Shown here piece by piece: positions 1-7,859 of a stretch of 64,000 nt of DNA. Both the position numbers and the translations under genes were made by a program. Position 1 is the stretch's first letter. Each line of letters opens with the position of its first letter. A model generated the notes under the pieces. The model was not told the origin of the DNA. It was given only the letters and a program-made list of their open reading frames with translations, and did no database searches. Origin of the DNA: Halobacteriovorax marinus SJ (lineage in GTDB: Bacteria > Bdellovibrionota > Bacteriovoracia > Bacteriovoracales > Bacteriovoracaceae); contig NC_016620.1 in assembly GCF_000210915.2 (NCBI RefSeq), positions 1,364,001 to 1,428,000 on the forward strand. The letters are read 5' to 3'.

Positions 1-438
1 CGCAGATTCATCAAGCTTCTTGCGCTTTCTTGCATTTCCTTCAACGAGGATTTCAATTTTATTAAAAATAGCGTCGATGAAGACTGTTTGCGGACAGGCC
101 CAACCACACCAAACTCTTCCCCATATACTTGTGACAAAGCCAATTAAAAAGACGAAGCCAAGGAAGACAAAGATGAGTAGAGGTGCATCGTGACCCAAGA
201 GTGTCATCCCAAAGAACGTAAACTCTCTTCTAGAAATATCTAAGAGTATAGACTGTTTTCCTCCAATATTAATCCATGGAAGAAAGAGGTAGAGAAAGAT
301 TAGGAAGTAGTAGACGAAAGTTCTTCTCGTTCTCCACTTCCCTTTGACATCTTCTGGATAAAGATAGACTCTGTGTCCATCTTCATCAGTTGTTGCCAAT
401 CTCTCTTCATGTAGTTCGAATGGATTCTTTGTGGCCAT
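1..438 (-). CDS. ccoG: CcoG-type cytochrome c oxidase accessory protein (5' part)
   Basis: N-terminal 146 codons of a gene running off the left edge. CcoG (RdxA/FixG) is a membrane iron-sulfur protein involved in cbb3 oxidase assembly, probably in copper handling. The visible part has a soluble start (MATKNPFELHEERL), a first membrane segment around residues 40-57, a second around 85-105, and directly after it the motif WCGWACPQT that is typical of the family's polyferredoxin part. The ATG lies 9 bp past the ccoP stop, so it is the last visible gene of the cbb3 operon. The remaining ferredoxin cysteines and the C-terminal domain are outside the window. Confidence 0.9.
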   Translation of the reverse strand, partial: MATKNPFELHEERLATTDEDGHRVYLYPEDVKGKWRTRRTFVYYFLIFLYLFLPWINIGGKQSILLDISRREFTFFGMTLLGHDAPLLIFVFLGFVFLIGFVTSIWGRVWCGWACPQTVFIDAIFNKIEILVEGNARKRKKLDESA

Positions 439-447
439 TTTCTTTTC

Positions 448-1053
448 CTAGATCTCTTCTACCTTTTCACCTTGGGCCTCTTTCGCTTTAGGCGGAGTTG
501 TACCCTTAAGTTCCATGATGTGAGCAATGGCCGCATAGATCTCTTCTTTACTTAGGATTTCGCCCCATGCTGGCATACCTTTTTCTTCAAAACCATCTCT
601 AATGAATGGAAAGAGCTCTTCTGGTGATCTATTCTTTAAATGAATCCAATAACCATCTGTTAGGTTTGGTCCAATATCACCACCACCTCCAGCGGCGTGG
701 CAACTAAAGCAATTCGTCTCATAGACTTCGTCGCCCATTTTCTTAGAATCATTCTTCTCTAGCCACTCATTATAGTGAGCGATATCAAAGTTTGAAACAT
801 CGGCTGCGGCAATGGCCTTAAGTTCATTTATTTTAACCATATTTCTAGCCAGCTCTTCTGAGGAAGTTGGACCTCCCGCGAAGTGGTAGAACATAACGTA
901 AGCGACACTAAAGACAATGGATGCCGCCCAACACTTCATCCACCAACTTGGTAGAGGGTAGTTGAGCTCTTGAATTCCATCGTAGTCGTGGTCAAGTAGA
1001 AGGTCTCTTTCGCCTTCAAGGATATGGAGTTCTTCTTTATTATTTTCTTTCAT
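448..1053 (-). CDS. ccoP: cbb3 cytochrome c oxidase subunit III, short one-haem CcoP
   Basis: CcoP passes electrons from soluble cytochrome c to the oxidase core. Residues 22-60 match the FixP N-terminal region (DYDGIQELNYPLPSWW followed by one membrane helix). Only one haem-c site is visible: CFSCH at residues 115-119, with a likely Met axial ligand in KGMPAW near 160. The usual CcoP is about 290-310 aa with two CxxCH motifs; this one is 201 aa with one. The reading frame is intact and ends in a charged tail, so it looks like a natural short form, not a truncated gene. Its start lies inside the end of ccoQ. Confidence 0.93.
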   Translation of the reverse strand: MKENNKEELHILEGERDLLLDHDYDGIQELNYPLPSWWMKCWAASIVFSVAYVMFYHFAGGPTSSEELARNMVKINELKAIAAADVSNFDIAHYNEWLEKNDSKKMGDEVYETNCFSCHAAGGGGDIGPNLTDGYWIHLKNRSPEELFPFIRDGFEEKGMPAWGEILSKEEIYAAIAHIMELKGTTPPKAKEAQGEKVEEI

Positions 1054-1219
1054 TTCTTACTCCTTCCTCAAGAGCTAGGTTCTGGGCCTTTTTGTAATAT
1101 CCATTTGATCCTTTTCTGTTGATCCAAAAAAGCATAGATATAAAGAGGGCCACAAAAGTAATAGTTACTAAAGTTTGTAAAAGAGAGTAGTCAAAGTTCA
1201 TCATTGTTTCTTTAATCAT
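1040..1219 (-). CDS. ccoQ: small cbb3 oxidase subunit CcoQ
   Basis: A 59-aa ORF between ccoNO and ccoP. It has one membrane segment (about residues 10-29) followed by a basic, polar tail (WINRKGSNGYYKKAQ), the usual form of CcoQ/FixQ, which stabilises the cbb3 complex. The chosen ATG overlaps the ccoNO stop codon and has a GAGGAG ribosome site 7 bp upstream. Two further in-frame ATGs follow at codons 6 and 7. The 3' end overlaps the ccoP start by 14 bp, suggesting translational coupling. Identification rests on position and topology, since this family has little sequence conservation. Confidence 0.8.
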   Translation of the reverse strand: MIKETMMNFDYSLLQTLVTITFVALFISMLFWINRKGSNGYYKKAQNLALEEGVRNERK

Positions 1220-3380
1220 TTTGATTCTCCTCTTTTGCTTTAGCTTCCTCTTGCATCTTTAAACTCTTTGCCCCATCAACACCAAGTCGCTGAAGGTAGG
1301 CAATGAGAGGAATAATTTCTTTAGATTGCATATTCATATCGACGCCATCAGCACTTAGACCTTTAGTGATCTCAAATGCTTGTTTACTAGCACTATCAAT
1401 AGAAGAGGCAATTTCTTCATCGCTATATGGGACTCCGAGAGATTGCATAACTCTTAATTTCTTCGGGAGTGACTTTAAGTCATACTTCTTTTTAAAGAGC
1501 CAAGGGTAAACTGGCATAATAGACTTTGGAGTAACTTCTCTTGGGTCTAGCATATGGCGGTAGTGCCACATATCATTGTATTTACCGCCAACTCTTGCGA
1601 TATCTGGTCCAATTCTTCTAGAACCCCATTGGAAAGGTCTGTCATATACAGACTCTGAAGCCCTAGAGGCAGCACCGTAGCGCAAGATTTCATCGGCCAT
1701 AGGACGAACATGTTGAGAGTGACAAGTGTAACAACCTTCTTTGATAAAGATATCTCGTCCAACGATCTCTAGTGGAGAGTAAGGTTTAATATTGGCATCT
1801 TTCTCAACGAACTTATCACTAATAAGAGATGGAACAATCTCAACTACTCCGCCTACAAGTACAGCGAGGAAAGTAAGAATTGAAAAGAGAGTAGTGAGCC
1901 CCTCTAGCTTTCTATGTCCCGATTCTCCTGGCTCAGTGTGAGAGTGGTCAATTGCTGGTGCCATATACTCGTGTTCTTGAACCCCATCAGAACTCTTTGC
2001 TGTCTTCCAAAGGTTGTAAATCATAAGAATGAAACCTACGAGAACGAGTACTCCACCAATTCCTCTTACCCAGTACATTGGAACAATTCTAACTACTGTT
2101 TCAATGAAGTTTGGATATACTAGTTTTCCTGTCTCATCAATTGCACTCCACATAAGAGATTGTGTGATACCTGCTGTCCACATGGCCATCATATAAAGAA
2201 GAAGTCCAATAGTGGCCAACCAAAACTGAGTGTTGGCAAGCTTAACAGAGTAGAGCTTAGTATTATACATTTTTGGAACTAAGTAGTAGAGGATCCCTGC
2301 AATCATCATGTAGTTCCAACCAATTGTTCCTGAATGAACGTGGCCAACAATCCAATCTGTATAGTGGGCCATTGCACTTACTGATTTTATCGCTAGTAGT
2401 GGACCTTCAAAAGTCGCCATACCATAGAATGTTACTGATGTAGCAAGGAACTTTAAAACTGGATCTGTTCTAACTTTATCCCATGCTCCTCTTAGAGTGA
2501 GAAGACCATTGATCATACCACCCCAACTAGGCATCCATAGCATAATTGAGAAGACCATCCCTGTAGTTTGAACCCAATCAGGTACAGCAGTATTTAGAAG
2601 GTGGTGAGGTCCTGCCCAGATATAAATAAAGACGAGAGACCAGAAGTGGATAATAGAGAGTCTATAAGAGTAGACAGGTCTATTTGCCGCTTTAGGGATA
2701 AAGTAATACATGAGCCCTAGAAAAGGTGTTGTTAAAAAGAAAGCAACAGCATTGTGTCCGTACCACCACTGTACTAGCGCATCTTGTACCCCCGCATAGA
2801 CAGGATAAGACTTCATTAAGTCGACTGGTAGTGAAATGGCATTTACTACGTGAAGTAGGGCAACTGTGATGATTGTTGCAATATAGAACCAAATAGAAAC
2901 ATAGATATGCTTCTCTCTTCTTCTAGCTAATGTTCCAAAGAAGTTGATGGCAAATATAATCCATACTACTGCAATGGCAATATCAATAGGCCATTCAAGT
3001 TCTGCATATTCTTTTGCTTGTGAAAGCCCAAGAGGTAGCGAAATAGCAGCAGCAACAATAATTAATTGCCATCCCCAAAAGTGTACTCTACCCAGAAAAT
3101 CACTAAAGAGTCTTGCTTTAACTAATCTCTGTGTTGAGTAGTAGATTCCTGCAAACATTGCATTACCTACGAATGCAAAGATTGCTGCATTAGTGTGTAG
3201 TGGGCGCAGTCTACCAAAAGTTGTCCACTCCATCCCTAAGTTAACCTTCCAACTTGCAAGCTGGAAAGCGACTGTAACCCCAAGTGCAAGAGCTATGAAA
3301 CCCCAAATGATAGTTGCATAGACAAAGAGCTTGGGGAGATCTTCATCATACTTGAATTTCTCCATTTTCACTTCACTCAT
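1212..3380 (-). CDS. ccoNO: fused cbb3 oxidase subunits I and II (CcoN-CcoO)
   Basis: 722-aa fusion. The first ~475 residues are the haem-copper core: many membrane helices with metal-ligand motifs LRPLHTNAA, WWYGHNAV, GPHHLLNT and VGHVHSGTIGW. After a hydrophilic linker (EYMAPAIDHSHTEPGESGH) and another membrane helix, the last ~220 residues are CcoO with the haem-c site CYTCHSQHVRP. CcoN and CcoO are separate genes in most Proteobacteria; fused forms are known elsewhere, for instance in Bacteroidota. The enzyme reduces O2 with high affinity and pumps protons. It starts 4 bp inside ccoS and overlaps ccoQ, so it sits in a tight operon. Confidence 0.96.
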   Translation of the reverse strand: MSEVKMEKFKYDEDLPKLFVYATIIWGFIALALGVTVAFQLASWKVNLGMEWTTFGRLRPLHTNAAIFAFVGNAMFAGIYYSTQRLVKARLFSDFLGRVHFWGWQLIIVAAAISLPLGLSQAKEYAELEWPIDIAIAVVWIIFAINFFGTLARRREKHIYVSIWFYIATIITVALLHVVNAISLPVDLMKSYPVYAGVQDALVQWWYGHNAVAFFLTTPFLGLMYYFIPKAANRPVYSYRLSIIHFWSLVFIYIWAGPHHLLNTAVPDWVQTTGMVFSIMLWMPSWGGMINGLLTLRGAWDKVRTDPVLKFLATSVTFYGMATFEGPLLAIKSVSAMAHYTDWIVGHVHSGTIGWNYMMIAGILYYLVPKMYNTKLYSVKLANTQFWLATIGLLLYMMAMWTAGITQSLMWSAIDETGKLVYPNFIETVVRIVPMYWVRGIGGVLVLVGFILMIYNLWKTAKSSDGVQEHEYMAPAIDHSHTEPGESGHRKLEGLTTLFSILTFLAVLVGGVVEIVPSLISDKFVEKDANIKPYSPLEIVGRDIFIKEGCYTCHSQHVRPMADEILRYGAASRASESVYDRPFQWGSRRIGPDIARVGGKYNDMWHYRHMLDPREVTPKSIMPVYPWLFKKKYDLKSLPKKLRVMQSLGVPYSDEEIASSIDSASKQAFEITKGLSADGVDMNMQSKEIIPLIAYLQRLGVDGAKSLKMQEEAKAKEENQND

Positions 3381-3562
3381 TCTTTTCTTCCTTTTCTTTC
3401 AGTTATATTTTTATTTCTAATTAAATCGTCATCTAAAACTATTCTTGCTGCGGGAGTATCAAGGTCATCAAATTGTCCTTTCTTCGTTGCCCATATAAAT
3501 GCACCTACAAAGAAAACTCCAAGTAGTAGGGCGAGTGGTACAAGTAGGTAGAGAATATTCAC
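3377..3562 (-). CDS. ccoS: cbb3 oxidase assembly protein CcoS
   Basis: 61-aa protein with one N-terminal membrane helix (LYLLVPLALLLGVFFVGAFIW) followed by the family signature around KKGQFDDLDTPAARIVLDDD. CcoS is required for haem/copper insertion into cbb3 oxidases. The gene overlaps both neighbours by 4 bp (ccoI upstream, ccoNO downstream), consistent with coupled translation. Length and motif match the family closely. Confidence 0.93.
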   Translation of the reverse strand: MNILYLLVPLALLLGVFFVGAFIWATKKGQFDDLDTPAARIVLDDDLIRNKNITERKGRKE

Positions 3563-5949
3563 GACTTCTTTACTCCTCTTATCTTTACGATTGTTGCAAT
3601 AAGCACACTCAAAGAGCTGACAGGCATTAAGACTGCTGCTCCCAGTGGAGTAATAAGCCCCAACAATGAGAGTGTGACTCCAATAGCATTGTATATAAGT
3701 GATATTAATAGATTTAGCTTAATAGAAGTATTGGTTAACTTTGCTAGTTTTATGAGAAATATCATACTTTTAAGAGGTGCTTTTGTTAGGTAGATATCGC
3801 TGGCCCTAAGACCTATATCCATGGCGCCAGAAACAGCAATAGAGACGGTCGCCTTCTTCATGGCTATTGCATCATTGGCTCCATCTCCCACCATAATACT
3901 CTCATTAAAGTTCTCAATAAATTCAGACTTTGTCTCAGGTGTTTGGTTTGCGACTTGATTACCCAGAGGAATACTTAAAAATGTTCCAACTTGAGAAACG
4001 GCCCTTTCATTATCTCCAGAGAGAATATAAGAGTTAAATTTTTGTTCCCCTAGGAACTCTATTAATTCATTTGCATGAGACTTAATTTGATCACTTAGAT
4101 AGAATGTTCCAATAATTTCATTATTTCTTACTAAGTCGACGGCACTAAAAGATTCACATTTTTTAGGACTTTTAATAATTTGAAAAAAATCTCCCTTATA
4201 TTTTCCGCTAACTCCTTTAGATGGGAGTTCTTGAATATCATCAATATGAATTTGACTCTTATCCCTTGTCCAGCTCTGAAGTGCTCTGGCGATAGGATGA
4301 TTGGAGACTTCTTCTAAGTTATAGATGACTTTTTCAAATAACCTTAACTGTTCTTCGTTGTCGACTTTGGCGACACTGAAGTTTCCATCAGTGAGAGTTC
4401 CTGTCTTGTCAAAGAAGATATTCTTAATACGAGCAATGTCTTCGATGCTGGAATCATTTTTAATAATGATGCCATTTTCAGTGGCCCTATTCATTGAACT
4501 TGCTATGGCAAGGGGAGCCGCTAGTCCAAGTGCACATGGACATGAGACAATAATAAGGGCTAGAGTCCTTTCTATAGCTGTATTTAAGTCGTAGAAGTAG
4601 GCGAAGTATAGAAATGAACCAAGTGAGAGTGTAAAGACAGTAGCTATAAAGTAGCGACTGATTTTATCAGTGATTGATTGTATTCTCTGCTTAGACTTTG
4701 AGTCGGTCTCAACCTTTTGAATAATATCTCCTAGCACACTATCCTTAAAAGTTTTTTCAACTCGAATCTTTACCTCTTCTCCCAAATTTACTGCACCAGC
4801 AAATACTGTTTCATTTTCTAAAACTTTTTGAGGCCTACTCTCTCCTGTGATTAAAGAATTATTAATATAGGCCAAAGAGTCTAGGAGCACACCATCAGCA
4901 GGTATAGTCTTAGTCTTATCAATAAGAACAATATCTCCTCGTTCAAGATATTTTGTATGGATAACTTCGTATTCATTACTTACTTTATTTAATCTCTTTA
5001 TTGATGTTTGCTCAAAGAGTGCTGAAAGTCCATTTGAGTTCAATCCTTTTTGAATTGATTTCTGCACCAATAGTCTTGAAGATAAAAGGAGAAAGACTAG
5101 AACACTCAATGAGTCGAAGTAGTAGTGAGTACTTCCTATTATCAAATTGTAGAGGCCAAAGAGAGAACCAAGGATAATTGCAAAAGATATGGGGATATCA
5201 ATATTGAGACTCTTAGTTCTTATTGCAGAAATTGAACTCTTATAAAATGGTGTCGCACTATAAAAGATAACTGGAAGGGAGAGAAAGAAACTTACCCAGC
5301 CAAAGAGTGAAGAGAATTCAACTCCTGCTCCAGCGTATATAGCGATAGAGTAGAGCATGATATTGGCACTACAAGCGCCGGCCACACCTATCTTTATTAA
5401 CTTTGTATGTTCTTCTGATTTTTGTAAGTTTTGAGCCTCAGTTTCATTCTTGATTGCGTGAGGTCTATAGCCAAAATTAAAAATCTGATTCGCAAGTAAT
5501 TCTAGATCACAATTATCAACTAGCGTGAGCTCCATAATAGAGCTACTCATATTAATTCGACTGGATAGAATTTCTTTATTAATAGAAGGAATTTTCTCTA
5601 AAAGCCAGATACAGGCCAAGCAGTGTACACCTTCAATATATAACTTTAAATGCTTAAGATTATCCCTCGTGCTTAAGAACTCTTCTCTAAAGCGCGATTC
5701 ATTCATATAGCTAAAGTCTTCTCTATTTCTATTTTCAGGAGTTAGATTCTCAGATATACCGAGCTCCTCTCGAACTCGGTAGTAGTCTAGAAGACCCCCT
5801 GATTCAAGGGCGAGATGAACCGTATGACAACCATGACAGCAAAAAACTTTTTCGTTCTCATAAATTGCATCAATAACAATTTCATTACAGTGATGACAAC
5901 TTAGAGTTGAGTTCTTATTCATGGCCTTTGATTCTTCTTGCCCTTTCAT
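3559..5949 (-). CDS. ccoI: copper-translocating P-type ATPase for cbb3 assembly (CcoI/FixI)
   Basis: 796-aa P1B-type ATPase. The N-terminus has a cysteine-rich pair of clusters (CHHC, then CCHGC) typical of CcoI, followed by a heavy-metal-associated domain with GVHCLAC around residues 105-112. The transport site is the CPC motif in SCPCALGLAAPLAIA, the phosphorylation site is DKTGTLTDG, and the hinge is GDGANDAIAMKKA. It delivers copper toward the CuB site of the oxidase. The first ATG has a weak ribosome site; a second in-frame ATG at codon 10 follows AAAGGCC and is an alternative start. It overlaps ccoS by 4 bp. Confidence 0.94.
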   Translation of the reverse strand: MKGQEESKAMNKNSTLSCHHCNEIVIDAIYENEKVFCCHGCHTVHLALESGGLLDYYRVREELGISENLTPENRNREDFSYMNESRFREEFLSTRDNLKHLKLYIEGVHCLACIWLLEKIPSINKEILSSRINMSSSIMELTLVDNCDLELLANQIFNFGYRPHAIKNETEAQNLQKSEEHTKLIKIGVAGACSANIMLYSIAIYAGAGVEFSSLFGWVSFFLSLPVIFYSATPFYKSSISAIRTKSLNIDIPISFAIILGSLFGLYNLIIGSTHYYFDSLSVLVFLLLSSRLLVQKSIQKGLNSNGLSALFEQTSIKRLNKVSNEYEVIHTKYLERGDIVLIDKTKTIPADGVLLDSLAYINNSLITGESRPQKVLENETVFAGAVNLGEEVKIRVEKTFKDSVLGDIIQKVETDSKSKQRIQSITDKISRYFIATVFTLSLGSFLYFAYFYDLNTAIERTLALIIVSCPCALGLAAPLAIASSMNRATENGIIIKNDSSIEDIARIKNIFFDKTGTLTDGNFSVAKVDNEEQLRLFEKVIYNLEEVSNHPIARALQSWTRDKSQIHIDDIQELPSKGVSGKYKGDFFQIIKSPKKCESFSAVDLVRNNEIIGTFYLSDQIKSHANELIEFLGEQKFNSYILSGDNERAVSQVGTFLSIPLGNQVANQTPETKSEFIENFNESIMVGDGANDAIAMKKATVSIAVSGAMDIGLRASDIYLTKAPLKSMIFLIKLAKLTNTSIKLNLLISLIYNAIGVTLSLLGLITPLGAAVLMPVSSLSVLIATIVKIRGVKKS

Positions 5950-5953
5950 AACA

Positions 5954-6403
5954 TCAACTTTCTTTTGGTCTTAATATATGAACATCGCAAGGTGAGTACT
6001 TAACGAGATGCTCTGTAAAAGAACTAGAGAAAAGTCCTTCTATTCCATGCTTTTGCTTTGAGGCCACGACAACTAAGTCCGCACTTACGTCTGAGAGATA
6101 CTCAGTAATTTTCTGCTTTGGACTATAGGCAAAGTAACATTCAACTTGGGATTTAGAGAGTTGATTAGGTGTACAAATAGACTCTGCAATTGTTTGCATG
6201 ACATTCTTAGATGCTTCCTCAATTTCAGGGTATTTCTCCTCTGACGGAAAAATATAGGGAGAGAAGTCCGAAGTGTAGACATGGATTTCAAAGATGTGAA
6301 CAAAGTGAAGAGTGGCATTTTCAAGTGCCGACTTTCCTTTCAGGGCCTTTAGAAGCTCTATGTTTTCATCCTCTAAAGAACAGCAAATGACGACGTTTTT
6401 CAT
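5954..6403 (-). CDS. universal stress protein (UspA family)
   Basis: 149-aa single Usp domain: starts NVVICCSLEDENIELL, has VVVASKQKHGIEGLFSSS in the position of the usual ATP-binding G-x2-G-x9-G(S/T) loop, and ends CDVHILRP. The loop lacks the standard glycine spacing, so nucleotide binding is uncertain. It stands directly upstream of ccoI, with its TGA 4 bp before the ccoI start, and downstream of two Crp/Fnr-type genes. Usp genes often belong to Fnr-type low-oxygen regulons, which fits this position. The ribosome site is GGAGG 5 bp before the ATG. Confidence 0.9.
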   Translation of the reverse strand: MKNVVICCSLEDENIELLKALKGKSALENATLHFVHIFEIHVYTSDFSPYIFPSEEKYPEIEEASKNVMQTIAESICTPNQLSKSQVECYFAYSPKQKITEYLSDVSADLVVVASKQKHGIEGLFSSSFTEHLVKYSPCDVHILRPKES

Positions 6404-6482
6404 AATTCCTCCAAGATCAATTTTAAGTAGTTCTTAAATGATCCGTAAAAAATATTGTTTAGTCTAGTTTAAAATCGATAAG

Positions 6483-6872
6483 TTAGGTGAAATTTGGGGT
6501 TGTATCTACATTTAAAAGGTTTTGGACAAATTCCTTAAGCGGTGTTTGTCCACTCTCTTTCAAAATCCCCAAAATGGTGCTTCTATCAATAAAGCAAACC
6601 TCTGTACCTGGAAGAATTTGAGCGTCTACGCTTATAGGCGAGTTCGTCATAAGCTCTTTTAATCCTATGACACTACCTCTAGTAAAAGTTCCTACAACCT
6701 TACCATTCTTTGTAAAGTGCACGAGCCCATTTAGAAGAAGATAGGCCACTATAGGTGTTTGTCCTGAATAAAAGAGATTCGATGGACTTGAATACTTGAG
6801 TGGACGTGCGATATCTAAAATCGTCTTAATTAAAGTCTCTGGAATTTTAAGTTTTTGATTACTATCATTCAT
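6483..6872 (-). CDS. cyclic-nucleotide-binding-domain protein without a DNA-binding domain
   Basis: 129-aa protein related to the sensory half of Crp/Fnr regulators. It shows the beta-roll pattern (YSGQTPIVAYLLLNGLVHFTKNG, then GSVIGLKELMTN) and a segment TEVCFIDRSTILGILKESG closely resembling SEVCFIDKSFILKMINEKP of the Fnr-like protein encoded upstream. It stops after the domain, with no helix-turn-helix and no Fe-S cysteine cluster. Plausible roles are a ligand sensor, or a partner or antagonist of the Fnr-like protein; both are inference. It could also derive from a decayed full-length regulator, but the ORF is clean. Confidence 0.8.
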   Translation of the reverse strand: MNDSNQKLKIPETLIKTILDIARPLKYSSPSNLFYSGQTPIVAYLLLNGLVHFTKNGKVVGTFTRGSVIGLKELMTNSPISVDAQILPGTEVCFIDRSTILGILKESGQTPLKEFVQNLLNVDTTPNFT

Positions 6873-6900
6873 GACTTAACTCTAGTTTAAAACTCTTTTA

Positions 6901-6926
6901 AAAAACATGTTCTGGGTCATGTTTTT
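6901..6926. terminator. inverted repeat between the two regulator genes (terminator or operator)
   Basis: Perfect 9-bp arms, AAAAACATG and CATGTTTTT, around an 8-bp loop, located 9 bp after the stop of the Fnr-like gene and 29 bp before the start of the next gene. On the minus strand it forms an A/T-rich hairpin ending in a T run, so it may act as a weak intrinsic terminator. Its position just upstream of the 129-aa gene also allows an operator role. Confidence 0.5.
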
Positions 6927-6934
6927 ATCTACTT

Positions 6935-7642
6935 TTAGTAGGGTAGGTTGGCCCACTCTGAAAGCTTTTCTTCGTCCTTAATAATGATGTGCTTACCATC
7001 TTGTTCAATAAGGTTTTCGTCTTTAAATTCAGAGATAAACCTGATTAATGTTTCATTGGCCGTACCAATCATTGTCGCCATCTCTTCTCTTGTAAGTTTA
7101 AGATTGAGTTTTATTCTACCGTCGCTAATAGCTTCTCCGTGTGACTTCGAAAGCACAATAAGGAGTTCTGCCAATCTCTCTCTCACATTCTTTTGATGAA
7201 ATGAGCTGAGCTTAGTTTCGGCCTTACCCATATCGACTGAGAGCTTATTGATAATATTTAAAGAGACAGAAGGCTTTTCATTTATCATTTTTAAAATAAA
7301 GCTCTTGTCTATGAAGCAAACTTCAGAATCTTCAATCGCCGTTGCTGTCGCTGTATAGTGCTCTTCAGTAAATAGCGAGCGGTGTCCGATAATATCTCCA
7401 CCGTGACAAATTCTTACGATTGATTCTTTTCCATCTGCACCAACCTTTGTGACTTTAATATTACCCTTTGAAATACAGAAGATACCAAATGGGTGATTTC
7501 CTTGTACAAAGAGGGTTTGTCCCTTTTTGTACTTATTAATCACTTTATGTTGGTCGACATCTTCAAGATCAAACCCATGGAGCTCACAGAAGATTCCACT
7601 TGAGTTTGAAGGGCAATTTTCACACTTTATAGGTGCTTTCAT
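6935..7642 (-). CDS. Crp/Fnr family transcription regulator with likely Fe-S cluster
   Basis: 235-aa regulator with an effector domain (about residues 35-125) and a C-terminal winged helix (TREEMATMIGTANETLIRFI, about 182-201). Cysteines 7, 10 and 19 form an N-terminal cluster, and C109 in SEVCFIDK aligns with the fourth cluster ligand of E. coli FNR (C122). The spacing C-x2-C-x8-C differs from E. coli FNR (C-x2-C-x5-C). I infer an O2-sensing 4Fe-4S protein controlling the adjacent cbb3 operon. Two matching palindromes lie just upstream of its start, suggesting autoregulation. Confidence 0.88.
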   Translation of the reverse strand: MKAPIKCENCPSNSSGIFCELHGFDLEDVDQHKVINKYKKGQTLFVQGNHPFGIFCISKGNIKVTKVGADGKESIVRICHGGDIIGHRSLFTEEHYTATATAIEDSEVCFIDKSFILKMINEKPSVSLNIINKLSVDMGKAETKLSSFHQKNVRERLAELLIVLSKSHGEAISDGRIKLNLKLTREEMATMIGTANETLIRFISEFKDENLIEQDGKHIIIKDEEKLSEWANLPY

Positions 7643-7674
7643 TTCTTATTCCTCATTAAAATTAGAGATACCTT

Positions 7675-7691
7675 TAATCTAACATAGATTA
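7675..7691. promoter_or_regulatory. palindromic operator candidate, copy 1
   Basis: TAATCT-AACAT-AGATTA: perfect 6-bp inverted half sites with a 5-bp spacer, 32 bp upstream of the Fnr-like start codon and in the divergent region shared with moeA. A near-identical copy lies 29 bp away centre to centre. Pairing with the neighbouring Crp/Fnr regulator is inferred from position and dyad symmetry. Confidence 0.55.
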
Positions 7692-7703
7692 GTTTATTAA
7701 ATA

Positions 7704-7720
7704 TGATCTAAGTCAGATTA
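7704..7720. promoter_or_regulatory. palindromic operator candidate, copy 2
   Basis: TGATCT-AAGTC-AGATTA: same architecture as copy 1 with one base differing in the left half site. The centre-to-centre distance of 29 bp is close to three helical turns, so two dimers could bind on one face of the DNA. The TGAT half also resembles the FNR half site TTGAT. Confidence 0.55.
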
Positions 7721-7859
7721 TTGATTTATTATTCTAATATTTATTGCAATTTGTACACGCAATTTCAGTTAGATAGGTCATTTGTCTTAGACCATAGCCT
7801 TTGCCTTGGCATAAAACTTGAGTAAGATGTGCAAAAAATAGATACTCGGAGTTATAAAA

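Noticed and set aside
1303-3141. Short ORFs antisense to or in other frames of ccoNO
   Set aside because: The CcoNO frame is unambiguous and these have no family similarity or ribosome sites.
7799-7820. Sigma-54-like GG-N10-GA sequence upstream of moeA
   Set aside because: The -12 GC is missing and no sigma-54 activator is nearby; a chance match in A/T-rich DNA is likely.
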